Shown here: positions 1-9,961 of the stretch, in pieces
Layout of the letters: every line of letters starts with the position of its first letter
Position numbering within the stretch: the stretch's first letter is position 1
Source of the DNA: Dipteris shenzhenensis
Taxonomy: Eukaryota; Polypodiophyta; Polypodiopsida; Gleicheniales
Direction: 5' to 3' (one strand)
Assembly (NCBI GenBank): GCA_047967505.1
Contig: CM106538.1
DNA length: 64,000 nucleotides
The notes under the pieces: model-generated
Databases searched by the model: none
What the model saw: the letters and a program-made list of their open reading frames with translations, nothing else
Told to the model about the DNA's origin: nothing
Position numbers and translations under genes: made by a program

Positions 1-1
1 G

Positions 2-634
2 CGAACCAATGGCCTCCTCTGTAAAACCATAGGAAAAATGGCCGCAGGGAACAGGAGCCAATGGGATCAGAAGGTCACTGAAGCCGTGTGGGCTTACAAC
101 ATCACTCATAAAACATCTACAGGTCACACCCCTTTTGAGTTGGTGTATGGTATTGAGGCAGTTTTACCACTAGAGATAGAGATTCTGGCCTTGAGATTGG
201 CACAGGAACAGAGGATGTCAGAAGATGAACATGTAGAGGCCAGATTGGTACAACTTGAGAAGTTAGATGAGACCCGACGCCTTGCACTACACCAAACAGA
301 GATCCAAAAGAATCGACAAAAGGCCCGATTGGATGCTAAGATTCGCAAGGGATGGGAAAGACACTTTACTGAGGGGGATGTTGTGCTATGCTTTGATAAC
401 AGATTGAACCACCAAATGGATAAGAAGTTTCTGCCACTGTGGGTTGGTCCATACAAAGTCATCAAAGAACGTAGCAATGGGTCTATACAAGTTCAGGAGC
501 TGCATGAACCATATGGCAAGAAGGTGATCAACAAGCGTTACCTCAAGCCTTTCTTTGTGCGTGATGGTCCCAGGCATGGAAATGCTGTGCATTCCCTGCC
601 TGGGGGGGGAACTGTTATGGATAAAATTGTCTAA
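2..634 (+). CDS. Ty3/gypsy integrase C-terminal part, cut by window edge
   Basis: The frame is open from the first bases of the window to a TAA at 632-634, so the start lies outside. The product ends a gypsy polyprotein. The N-terminal part has the end of the integrase core (a GHTPFELVYG motif near residue 40). A charged helical linker follows, then the integrase C-terminal SH3-like fold (GDVVLCF, WVGPYKVI). Integrase inserts the element cDNA into chromosomes. The first in-frame ATG at 38 is internal to the core and is not a real start. No stop or frameshift is visible in the part seen. A G-rich run at 601-609, just before the stop, looks like the polypurine tract, so the last codons may overlap the 3' LTR. 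Confidence 0.85.
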   Translation, partial: RTNGLLCKTIGKMAAGNRSQWDQKVTEAVWAYNITHKTSTGHTPFELVYGIEAVLPLEIEILALRLAQEQRMSEDEHVEARLVQLEKLDETRRLALHQTEIQKNRQKARLDAKIRKGWERHFTEGDVVLCFDNRLNHQMDKKFLPLWVGPYKVIKERSNGSIQVQELHEPYGKKVINKRYLKPFFVRDGPRHGNAVHSLPGGGTVMDKIV

Positions 635-920
635 GGAAAAAAAGGCATTAATATGTGTGTGTGTTTGTATATGTGGCAATAGTATAATAAAATATGGTGT
701 GCATAGGGCCCAGGGTTGAGGTGGCAGGGCATGACCATGTGCCACCCTTCCATGTAAGAGGACCCATAAGGTGTGTTGTACATAATCCATGATAGTAATA
801 TTATAAAATGCAAGGTGGCATGGCTCCTCCATGTGCCACCCCTCCACCTAGGCTGCATTAAGTGAGATATGGCTCAAAGTCCATGGGAGAAGCAATATAA
901 AATAGGTGGAGATAGATATT
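613..920 (+). repeat. probable start of gypsy 3' LTR
   Basis: The LTR is proposed to begin at TGTTATGG (613), directly after the G-rich polypurine-like tract. A TATA-like box lies at 896-905. The 5' partner LTR is outside the window, so the right boundary is unknown. It must end before the copia gag homology that begins near 922. Confidence 0.4.
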
Positions 921-921
921 A

Positions 922-1057
922 TATTCTTTTGAATAAGCACATCCCTTATTTGTTCTTTCCACAAAGAAAAGTTTGTCCCATCAAACTTTTTAATGCTGAA
1001 AAACTCCTTTTCAGACATGGAAGAGGATGCCATGATGCAAATGAAACAAAATCTCAA
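922..1057 (-). pseudogene. copia gag N-terminus relic
   Basis: Reverse-strand translation gives a Ty1/copia gag opening with KKFDGTNFSLWKEQ and RDVLIQK, the conserved start of UBN2/DUF4219-type gag proteins. Homology stops after about 45 residues and the frame then runs into the gypsy-derived flank. It is the left end of a reverse-strand copia element whose primer-binding site is at 2480-2493. The rest of gag-pol is missing. Confidence 0.6.
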
Positions 1058-2479
1058 ATGCTAGTGCCTGCAAGAGAGAATCGCACCAAATACTAGGTGC
1101 ACCCAAATGTGTATGCCACAATAGAGTGAAATATCACCAAAACTCAAAGCTCAAAGCATCAAAAGATGCATCTGACTCATGTGCATATACTATGCATCCA
1201 TATGAGCAAATCTGGCCCAAAAGAAAATGCCAACTGCAATGGCAATCCAAAATGCCAATAAGTGCCAAATGACTCAAGCATAAACATCGTCCACGGGCAT
1301 ATGCATTAATATATATCATCCAAGAGAGCATAGCACTATCAGTGCATCACCTGCAATGTGTCAAAGCTGTCCCTCAGCATAAAATAGCATCCATGTGCAA
1401 AGCGTCCATAAAAAATAGCATCCCACAAGGCAATTTGGGCCTATCAGCGCATCCAATAAGGACCGTAATGCATCCAAATGGCCTATAAATCATCCACTGC
1501 AACCCAATGCACACCACAAATGAGCGTACACTGCTCAAACTACAACCAGAGTGATCTGCATAAGGTACGCTCAAGAAATCATAGTCCCACGGTAATGACC
1601 GCTATTGAAAATAGAACCTGAGATGCCTCAAAATATGGGCGCCATTGCATAATCAGAATCAGCAAGAAAATCTGCAAATATCTCTCTTCTACCAGAACTC
1701 CAAAATCCCAACCGATGAGTGAGAAATGGGAGTCAACACTTATCCACTGCCATGTGGCATAAATCTAAGGTTTCAAAACCTTAGAAGGAAAAATGCATAA
1801 CAAAGAGACGAAATCGAATACACAGAGATCTATAACTCTGAAAATCCTCCACTGAATCGCGCAAGAACTGATAGGTAGGGGTTTTTGGGCATCCGGAACA
1901 CAATGGGACAGAAGGTTTTCGAAACCGTGGTCTCAATCACTGGGTCCAACACACGGACTGAAAAACGTTTTTGGAAACAGAGCGGTTTGTAAACTTCACC
2001 GGAGTGCGAATGATGAGCAACATAGAAGTTTTAGGACCTCCTGAGTCCATCGGAACTGACAGATCTGCAAATGGTTGCTCCAAACTTGAGTTCCAACACC
2101 CGGGCAAAAAACGCAGGAACTGACACAGTGAGTCAGAAATCCAATGAAATGACCCCAGATTCAAGAATGAAGGTGTTTCCAAGCTCTTGAAGTGAAGTGG
2201 ACACCAAAAGCAAGCAATAGTTGCCTCTACAAGTCAATATGGAGTCTCTGTCGTCGAACGGAACAGGGAAAAGCTCAAAAAACGACTTTTTCTTTCAAAC
2301 CACTTAACAGGCTCTCAAAACCACTTCGCAAAGCCAAAGTGACTTTTCCAAGGTTCCTCCAAGGTCTCTGCACACTCGAATGCAAGTAAAGTCACCCACA
2401 AAGCTTCCCACAGAGCTTCTCCTTCCTCCCACAGAGCTGCTGAGCTTCAAGCATTCACGCACGCTCAGCTAGATCACCC
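1058..2479. other. no gene seen; copia leader-like DNA
   Basis: This 1.4 kb lies between the reverse-strand gag start and its primer-binding site. It has only short random ORFs. It contains irregularly spaced GCATCCA-type words between about 1180 and 1500. It could be an untranslated leader or another insertion. Confidence 0.3.
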
Positions 2480-2493
2480 GGGGTTTGATACCA
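2480..2493 (-). promoter_or_regulatory. copia primer-binding site (initiator-tRNA-Met type)
   Basis: On the reverse strand this reads TGGTATCAAACCCC. It closely matches the TGGTATCAGAGC site used by plant copia elements to prime minus-strand DNA from initiator tRNA-Met. It places the 5' LTR of a reverse-strand element immediately to the right (2494 onward). Confidence 0.55.
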
Positions 2494-2700
2494 GTTGAGA
2501 GTGCTCTCAACGGAAGCAAGAACGGAAGAAGGAGAGAGAGAGACAGAGAGACAGAGATCCACAAGTTTTGGTGGGTGCAAAACCACCCTAATCTTTTTTT
2601 CATTCATTTATATATGTGTTTGAGTATTGTACATAATCGGGGTAAAGGCACAGTGACCTTTAACCCCCACAGGTACGAGGGTTGAAGGCTATGGAAAATA
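2494..2700 (-). repeat. probable 5' LTR of reverse-strand copia
   Basis: Sequence abutting the primer-binding site includes an inverted TGAGAGTGCTCTCA and a GA-rich tract near 2531-2556. The outer end cannot be fixed because the matching LTR is absent. Confidence 0.3.
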
Positions 2701-2852
2701 ATGATCCCAAGGATGATACAATGTCCAAATGGCAATGGAAGATGCATTTGCAATGAATGCAATGGAGAGACAATGCCAAGAAAAATGCCGCCTTGCTAAG
2801 CAGCTAGCCTCGAAGGTAGTAAATGCACCCATTCACGGAGTGATATCAAAAT

Positions 2853-3098
2853 CTCGAGGGGGTCACTCATCATATGTAACCCTATCACGTGAGTTCAACA
2901 GAAGGACATTTTTAGTATCTAAATTATACAAAAGTTAATTTACATAAGGGAGTATTTAAAACAATTTTGGAAAAAATTTACAGATTTGTATAGAAAAAGG
3001 GTACATTTTATTAATGAAAAATTTACAGATAAGGGATTTTAGAAATAGGCCTTGAACGCACGTGATATAGAGGGTTTATACATAGTGACCCCCCTGAG
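2853..3098 (-). mobile_element. MITE family 1, copy A (hAT-like)
   Basis: A 246-bp element flanked by a perfect 8-bp duplication ATCAAAAT (2845-2852 and 3099-3106). The ends are imperfect terminal inverted repeats of about 45 bp: CTCGAGGGGGTCAC at the left and the complement of CTCAGGGGGGTCAC at the right. Both continue inward through related CACGTG..GTTCAA blocks. There is no coding capacity. The 8-bp duplication and CAGGG-like terminus fit non-autonomous hAT elements. Copies B and C have the opposite orientation. Confidence 0.8.
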
Positions 3099-3279
3099 AT
3101 CAAAATAAAGAATAGGTTAAGAACATGAGATGTGGTTTCGCGGTAGCAACATCTTATCATTTGGGGGACTAACAGGATCATATCCTGAAAAGCTTTACCT
3201 TTCACGCCCAAGAGATCATACGCTCTAACTTGGGGGATGGCCTCAACAATGTCAAAGGGGGGCATAGCTTAGCATGGAT

Positions 3280-3566
3280 GATCTTTTCATGTTAGTTTCA
3301 TTAAGAAACTAAACTCTTATATTGGTGTCAAAAGTTTGTATGCCCTAATAAAAATAAACGTTTAAAACATCGCCACGATTTGAAACTTTAATGCAAAAAA
3401 CTTAAAGTTTTGCCTAGATTTACATTTTTTACTTCAAGATTCAAAAGAAAATATATAAATGTGTATCACATTCTATCAATATTATGAAACTTAAAAAAAT
3501 GAGTCGATAACTTTCACCAACATTTTAAATTAATATAAAGACATAGCTTTGATAAAAACATCCATG
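3280..3566 (+). mobile_element. MITE family 2, copy E
   Basis: This copy matches 31033-31325 in reverse orientation over nearly its whole length, including TATTGGTGT, GTTTGTATGCC and CAAAAGAAAATATATAAA blocks. It is flanked by TAGCATGGAT (3270-3279) and TAGCATAGAT (3567-3576), a 10-bp duplication with one mismatch. The ends are weakly inverted T-rich segments. It does not code for protein. Confidence 0.7.
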
Positions 3567-3576
3567 TAGCATAGAT

Positions 3577-4094
3577 CAACTAGATGGAAAGAGGAAGTGA
3601 GGAAGTCATCTCACTACAATAACATTGCTCTAGCATAATAACACAAGAGTTTCTCCAAACAAGAAGGATGTTTATAGGTTATGGAGGAGACACAGGAGCA
3701 CATCATTCACATGACTGACACAGTGCTAGTCAGTCATTGGACTTGCAAAAACTAGAAACTCATTTGATTGTTGAAAGCTTCAACATGAGTGCTCCTCCAT
3801 CTTTTTCCCAACCATAGCATGCATCTATGTCATTTCAGCACTTGCATACACAATTAGTGGAAGAAAATTCATCCTATAGAAAATCTCTTAAGATATGCAT
3901 ACCATGAATGTGCTTTCATTTGGAAAAATACTTATTCAAGATGTCACCCAATGAGTGTTCTATCTATTGTAAGTTTAGGAGGCTAGTGACTAAAAAAAGC
4001 TAGTTAGTATGTGCATCGTGAGTGCATCTTCAATTGACAATTATAGAACCCTATCCTTGATTCCTTGAATCTTTATTTAAACTTGAAATGGTTG
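3577..4094. other. intergenic, nothing recognised
   Basis: AT-rich spacer between two MITEs, with no sustained frame and no repeat that I could match elsewhere in the window. Confidence 0.5.
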
Positions 4095-4102
4095 CTATAG
4101 CA

Positions 4103-4366
4103 CTCAGGGGTGCACCTCTAAGAAACCCTATGTATCACGTGCGTTCAAGGGGAATTAAAAAAACCCCTCAACTAAAATTTCTTCACTAATAAAAGCACCC
4201 CTCTTTACTTATGATCTAATGGATTTTTATCTGAAGTTGAATTAAAAAACCCGTCTTGTTATTGTAATCCTATTAAATGTTTTTCAAAAGTTGAATTAAA
4301 ATAAACTTCCTTTTGAATGCATACACTACACTAAAATTTTCAAACGTGACCCCCCCCCCCCTCGAG
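4103..4366 (+). mobile_element. MITE family 1, copy B (hAT-like)
   Basis: A 264-bp copy beginning CTCAGGGGTGCAC and ending in a poly-C run then CTCGAG. Flanks are CTATAGCA (4095-4102) and CTCCAGCA (4367-4374), an 8-bp duplication with two mismatches. The internal GTGCGTTCAAGGGG and CCTTTTGAATGCA blocks are inverted relative to each other. The expanded C run at 4350-4361 is a private slippage change. Confidence 0.75.
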
Positions 4367-4374
4367 CTCCAGCA

Positions 4375-5782
4375 ATTGAGGGAGAGATGATTTTAAGAGT
4401 AGGACTATGGCTCTTTAAAAGTGAAAGTGACATTGCCTCTTACCCTGTCTCTACCTTATATACCAAAAGTCTATAAATTTCTACTGGCTCTTTCCCATGG
4501 CCTCCACAGGAAGAGCATGAGAGAAAGCGAACAAAACTTTGAATTGATAAGTTTGCAGGGGCGTGCATCTTCCTATTGGTGTGCAGACCCACAATCGTTG
4601 GGGCTTGGGTGGGGAGTCTTGGTCATCCAATTGAAGGATGCCCCATTTTATGGATCGAATAATTTTCATGCACATTGAGGGCATGTCAACTACGCTAGGC
4701 CCTTTCTTGTGTGGTGGGTGGCACAAGTGCATAAACACCCTGAGTAGCTCACTTTCTGATATTTACTCATCTATAATACCTTATTTCTAAGGTTCCACGT
4801 GTCACTCATATGGCATGCAACGTGCCCCCTCCTCGTAGCCTCTCCTACGGTGCCTTGCCTAGCAAGTCTCCCTTAGTGCCTTTCCAACGTCTTGCTTCTG
4901 TTTCAAAAACATATCTCTTTTTCTCATACGGTCTTCCTCCCTCCTCGACTTTGCTTACCAGGAACATGAACATTTTGGCAACTTCTGATGCTTTCCTCCT
5001 CCAACTTGCTCTGACCATGTCTTCTCCCCCTCTTCGCATCACCCCTTGGTCCACTTACAACCTCATCCAGGTCGCTACTGATCATTGCTACACTTCCTAT
5101 TCTCCAATCTCATCTGTCTTCCAATCGATGGCACTCCACTTTGAGAGACTACTAGCAACGACAACCTGAGTTGTGCAAAGAGCTTTCCATGGGCCTTTTG
5201 CATCTACTTGGGGAATATTAATGGCGTACTGGTAGTTTGTGGGGCTGAAGTTGCAACACAAGGAGATCCATTGGCCGCACCCTGTTGCTTTGATTGAGCA
5301 AGTTGAGAAGGTCCGTGAGGAAGACATGAATTGTTTTGTCAAGAAGAGAAGAACCAAAGAGGAGGAACAAAAGCTCAGGCATAGATGATATGCAGGGAGA
5401 ACTGTAGAAGTGAATATAGGTACGAGCCATGCCTTGGTTGCCATGGCTAAACTACAATTTCTCTCAAAAGCGAAGATTCAAAAGAAGGACAAACAAAGCT
5501 TTCTTACTCAAGAGAATGAAACATGACTCTATGACGATGAAGTAGCCCTACTACAATGGCTTCTATATCTTCATTGGCTTTCCCTTCTGTAGTTTATAAC
5601 TGCAAAATATACAACCTCTTTAAGCTGTAGGATAGGTTAACGCTTCACAATATGCATGTTGTAGCTTTGATGACGAAGATGTTTTCCCGATCAATCTCTT
5701 TCACATCACAAGCTGTAGAAGATAACTATGTCTTGAATGAAGATGTTGGAAGCTGCCACTTTTTCTCTACATTTATTGATTC
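4375..5782. other. no confident gene
   Basis: Only short ORFs of unremarkable composition occur, the longest about 119 codons at 4810-5169. Reverse-strand reading of 5480-5760 has weak protein-kinase-like wording, such as a HRHRV block. It could be the intracellular part of the LRR relic to its right, but it is too decayed to call. Confidence 0.3.
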
Positions 5783-6330
5783 TCAAGGAGCAAAGAAAAA
5801 GATTGACTGATGCAAGTATAGTGGGGTGTAGGTCTCATGGGCATTAGGTGGCATGTGAAAAGCCCCATTTTCAGGGATTATAAGAGTGTCTCGAACTTCA
5901 GAGATGAATCTACAAACAAATCCAAGCAGCAAATGAACCAAGACCAAAGCATACAACCATCTCAGTTTTGGAAATTCATAGAGAACTTGAAGATTGTCGA
6001 TGACTTTGTTGTAGCTAAGATTGAGATAATGCAAAGATGTCCTATTTGTCAAAGGTGTTAGGCATTGCCCATAAATTTGTTGGTTGACAAGGAAACCCAT
6101 GCTGTACTATTCAACATGTTGAGCTAAGATGGGATGTTGCCAGAGAGATGATGCATGGATAGATCAATATATTGTAGAGCTAAGTAACTAGACAAGGTAG
6201 TTCTGACATCACCCATTAAATTATTTCTATCAAGAGCAAGCCACCATAATTTGTGCATCATACCCCTATGGAATGGCTTTGGAGAGTTGATTCAAGTTGA
6301 GATGAAGCTGTGCTAGGGCCAAGCAGTTTC
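5783..6330 (-). pseudogene. decayed leucine-rich-repeat receptor-like relic
   Basis: Reverse-strand reading gives successive LRR units split between two frames with internal stops. From about 6280 down there are LALDRNNLMG, LQYIDLS..HLSGNIPS and VSLSTNKFMG. After a frameshift, LHYLNLSYNKV appears near 6030. These match the plant extracellular LRR pattern LxxLxLxxNxLxGxIP. A hydrophobic stretch (ALVLVHLLLGFVC) after the last repeat could be a transmembrane segment. The order LRR then membrane segment fits an LRR receptor kinase or receptor-like protein. No start, stop or intact domain remains. Confidence 0.5.
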
Positions 6331-6499
6331 CCAAGGCCATAGATTTATCCCCCATTAGTGTATTACTCTAGAGATAGAACCCTTAGAGTCCATAGAGCTT
6401 GGGTTGGAGGTTGTTCAAAAGCGTTTTGCATCATTCATCATACTAAGATTTTGTTTTCATCGGTTCATTATCTACTAAAACATAGCAAGAATGCACCCA

Positions 6500-6502
<3 letters not shown>

Positions 6503-6553
<51 letters not shown>
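6503..6553. repeat. (AG)n microsatellite
   Basis: About 51 bp of uninterrupted AG dinucleotides. A shorter GA run occurs at 6759-6781, upstream of the PPR gene. Confidence 0.95.
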
Positions 6554-6555
<2 letters not shown>

Positions 6556-6870
6556 TGTGTAATGCTATGAAGAACTTTTTACCCAACTAGAAGCACTGAC
6601 AAGACTTAAACATAGATCCAACTTTAAAATTCACTAAGAAGCATTTCGATATTGAGATTTATAAATAAAATCTCAAATTGCATTCCTTGAAATTAACGAG
6701 AGCCTAGAATCCCAACTTTGACCCGTCTATGACAGGTCATGCTACTCGTAGAGTGCAATGGGGAGAGAGAGAGAGAGAGAGACTCTTCCATTGGTGTGCC
6801 ATCTAAAAGCAATGCTAAAGCTCTCTCCCCACCTCCTCTACTCCCTTAAAGTGTTATCCGAATCTCTTCC

Positions 6871-9678
6871 ATGGATGACTTCCATCAAGTGCTATCCCTC
6901 CTCCAATCACTTCCATCAAGTGCTCCTCCTCCTCCATCAAGTGTAATCCCATACAAGCAACTCGCAGATAGATCACGTATTGAGCGCTTATGGAAGGATT
7001 ACTTCACCGATCCCTCCCAGTGGTTCGACAATCGAAACACCAAAGTACGCTTACTACCAGCTGAACTCAATCCTTTATAGCTGTAGATTGAATTCTGACG
7101 CCTTTGCTGTCAATTGTAGCAGACACACCCAAGGGCCCCAGATTTCAAGCAGAAACTCACCAACGAGTCGCTCTGGATAAACGGCTGGTACAATCCCAGT
7201 TGGGTTAAAGACACGCTCCTGAAAATGGAGATTGCAAACAACGCCATGCATAGCCCCCTAGCACAGCTGCTAGAGCTTAGCTTAGAGGAGGCACTCGCTT
7301 CTTTGGAACGCATGCCCCATCCGGCTTCGGTTGAAAACTTGACATACATCTTGCGCAAGTGCAGAAAACACAAAAATCCACCGTATGCCCTGCGCTTGCA
7401 TGCCTACCTGCGCAAAAGTGGGCTGGAATCTCATGAGACACTGGGGAACTACGTCGTCCCAATGTTGGCGGAAGTTGGAAGCATGTGTGATGCCCAGCAG
7501 GTCTTTGATAGGTTGGTTAATCGGAATGAGTATTCCTGGACTTCTCTCATCACAGGTTATATCGAATGTGGGGAGTTACAGCATGCGTTCGTACTGCACC
7601 AAAAAATGCAGGAGGATTGTGTAGATCCTAGTGGGCATACGTTCGTGGCCTTACTAAAGGCTTGTGCCAGGCTGAAAGATAAAGAAAGAGGCCGAGAAAT
7701 ACATGCTGAGATTATGAGAATGGGGTTGTTGGAAAGAAATCCTTTTGTCGGTAGCGCTTTGGTTGATACGTATGCCAAGTGTGGCTTGCTTGCAAAAGCA
7801 CAGGACGTGTTTGACAAACTTCCAGTTCGAGATGCAGTCTCATGGACTGCACTTATCGCAGGGTATGCTGAACATGACCTTGGTCAGGACGCACTCAACT
7901 CTTTCGAGCAGATGCAATTGGAGGGCTTCTCTCCTGATGTGGTTACATTTATTTGCAGCTTGAAAGCTTGTGGCAGCATAGGAGCCATAGACAAGGGCTG
8001 AGAAATACATGCTGAGATTGCAAGAAAGGGGTTGTTGGAAAGAGATCCTTTTGTTGGTAGCACCTTGGTTGATATGTATGCCAAATGTGGGTTGCTTGCA
8101 ACAGCACAGGAATTGTTTGACAAACTTCCAGTTCGAGATGCTGTCTCATGGACTGCACTTATTGCAGGGTATGCTGAGCATGACCTTGGTCAGGATGCAC
8201 TGAACTGTTTTGAACAGATGCAATGGGAGGGCGTCACACCTGATGCAGTCACATTTGTTTGCAGCTTGAAAGCTTGTGGCAGGATAGGAGCCATAGACAA
8301 GGGCCGAGAAATACATGCTGAGATTGTGAGAAAGGGGTTGTTTGAAGGACATCCTTTGGTTGGTAACACCTTGGTTGATATGTATGCCAAGTGTGGCTTG
8401 CTTGCAAATGCACAGGAAGTGTTCGACAAACTTTCAGTTCGAGATGCAGTCTCCTGGAATGCACTTATCACAGGGTATGCTGAACATGACCTTGGTCAGG
8501 ACGCTCTGAACTGTTTCGAACAGATGCAGTTGGAGGGCGTCTCGCCAAGTGCGGTCACATTTGTTTGCAGCTTGAAAGCTTGTGGCAGCATAGGAGCCAT
8601 AGACAAGGGCCGAGAAATACATGCTCAGATTGCAGGAAACGGGTTGTTGGAAATAGATCCTATTGTTGGTAGCACCTTGGTTGATATGTATTCCAAGTGT
8701 GGCTTGCTTGTAAAAGCACAGGAAGTGTTCGACAATCTTCCAGTTCGAGATGCAGTCTCATCGACTGCACTTATTGCAGGGTACGCCCAGCTAGGAGAGA
8801 GTGAAAAGGTCTTTCTTATGCTTGACAGAATGAGAGCAGAAGACATAAAACCAGATGGGATGACATTCCTCAGCATTCTAACTGTATGCAGTCACACAGG
8901 TCTAGTAGAGAAGGGCCAGACATACTTTGAGTCCATGAGCAAAGACTATGGCATCACTCCAACTATTGAGCACCACACTTGCATGGTTGATCTCCTCGGC
9001 CGTGCAGGCCAATTAGATAAGGCAGTAGTGATGATAAAGAGGATGCCGCTGGATCCTAATCTCATGTTGTGGCATACTCTGTTGAGTGCTTGTCGGAAGT
9101 GGGGGAATGTGGAGCTTGGAAGGTGGGCCTTTGAACATGCAGTGGAGTTGGATAAAAAGGATGCTTCAGCTTATGTCTTGATGGCTAACATCTATGCAGA
9201 TGCTCACATGCAGGAGGATGCTAAGCAGGTTGAGTTAATGAGATTAAAAGAACAAGCACGGAAGAAGCCAGGACAGTGTTGGACTAATGTTGGCGGAATT
9301 GTGCATTTGTTTTTGGTAGGGGATACAGGACATTCCCAAAGCAAGTATATATATGCAAAGCTAGAAGAGCTTTCTTTCAAAATAAGGGAAGAAGGATATG
9401 TATTACCAGATTTGCATTGGCTGCCCCAGGACATATCTGATAATCTAAACGAATTTGAGCTATGTGGGCACAATGAGAAATTGGCAATCGCTTGTGCCCT
9501 GATTAATACACCCAAGGGGGTACCCATACATGTTGTAAAAAATCTTCATGTTTGCCGAGCCTGTCATTCGGCTACAGCAATTATATCCAAAGTAGAGCAG
9601 CGGACTATTCTTGTCAGAGATGCTAACCGCTTTCATGTTTTCAAGAACGGAAAGTGTTCTTGTGGGGACTATTCGTAA
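6871..9678 (+). CDS. PPR-DYW RNA-editing factor, locus 1, one in-frame stop
   Basis: The main frame runs 7225-9678 (818 codons) with a single TGA at 7999-8001. An upstream exon (6871-7044) joined across 7045-7119 adds LWKDYFTDPSQW and DFKQKLTNESLWINGW. These resemble the PDF motif of organellar OSB-type proteins. Domains in order: PDF motif, N-terminal PPRs, four near-identical PLS modules of 101 residues (about 7735, 8050, 8353 and 8656), E/E+ region and DYW deaminase. The deaminase keeps the HxE of HNEKLA, the CxxC of CRACH and the final CSCGDY. The last residue is Ser where the family has Trp. DYW proteins bind organellar RNA and convert C to U. The stop replaces a CGA seen in sister modules, so the gene is either dead or its 3' part is used from 8032. 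The upstream start at 6871 is the first ATG after an in-frame TAA and is uncertain. Confidence 0.85.
7045..7119 (+). other. predicted 75-nt phase-0 intron in PPR locus 1
   Basis: GTACGC donor after codon AAA at 7042-7044, and TTGTAG acceptor before CAG at 7120. Removing it joins the two halves of the PDF-like motif in the frame of the PPR ORF. A tandem acceptor (TAGCAG) would allow a one-codon variant. Locus 2 has the corresponding intron at 46158-46220 with the same borders. Confidence 0.6.
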
Positions 9679-9946
9679 TACTAGTGCAACTATGGTAGAG
9701 AGAGAGAGAGAGAGAGAGGATATGATAGACCTCCTGCAGCCCTTGTATGCTATTCATTCATTGCAGGGGTCATAGATTTGTATGGAGATGCATGAGCCTA
9801 CCATATAAAGAATAAATTAACAGCAAATACTAACACAGTGATGGACTTCTTGTTTTTGGTGCACGTAATAGATGATATATATGCTTATACGTACATATAA
9901 ATTACTTGTCATGTTGTAGAGTGTGTAGTCTAGCTTGTTTCGTAGT
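9679..9946 (+). other. 3' flank of PPR locus 1
   Basis: Noncoding. Its first 30 bases still match the 3' flank of locus 2 near 48780. A GA microsatellite lies at 9694-9718. I see no polyadenylation signal that I would trust. Confidence 0.5.
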
Positions 9947-9961
9947 GTGTGTACGAACACA

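Noticed and set aside
1937-2182. Reverse-strand 81-codon ORF in the copia leader
   Set aside because: No gag or host similarity. It is probably untranslated leader.
3045-4160. A 1.1-kb composite transposon bounded by inverted CACGTGCGTTCAAGG blocks at 3050 and 4140
   Set aside because: Each block lies inside its own complete MITE with its own 8-bp duplication. The inverted pair is two separate insertions.
4810-5169. 119-codon plus-strand ORF
   Set aside because: Composition is Ser/Leu-rich and unremarkable, with no motif, no clear flanking signals and overlapping ORFs on the other strand.
7735-8960. Evenly spaced direct repeats of 303 bp considered as a CRISPR-like or satellite array
   Set aside because: The repeats are in-frame PPR modules of a protein-coding gene.
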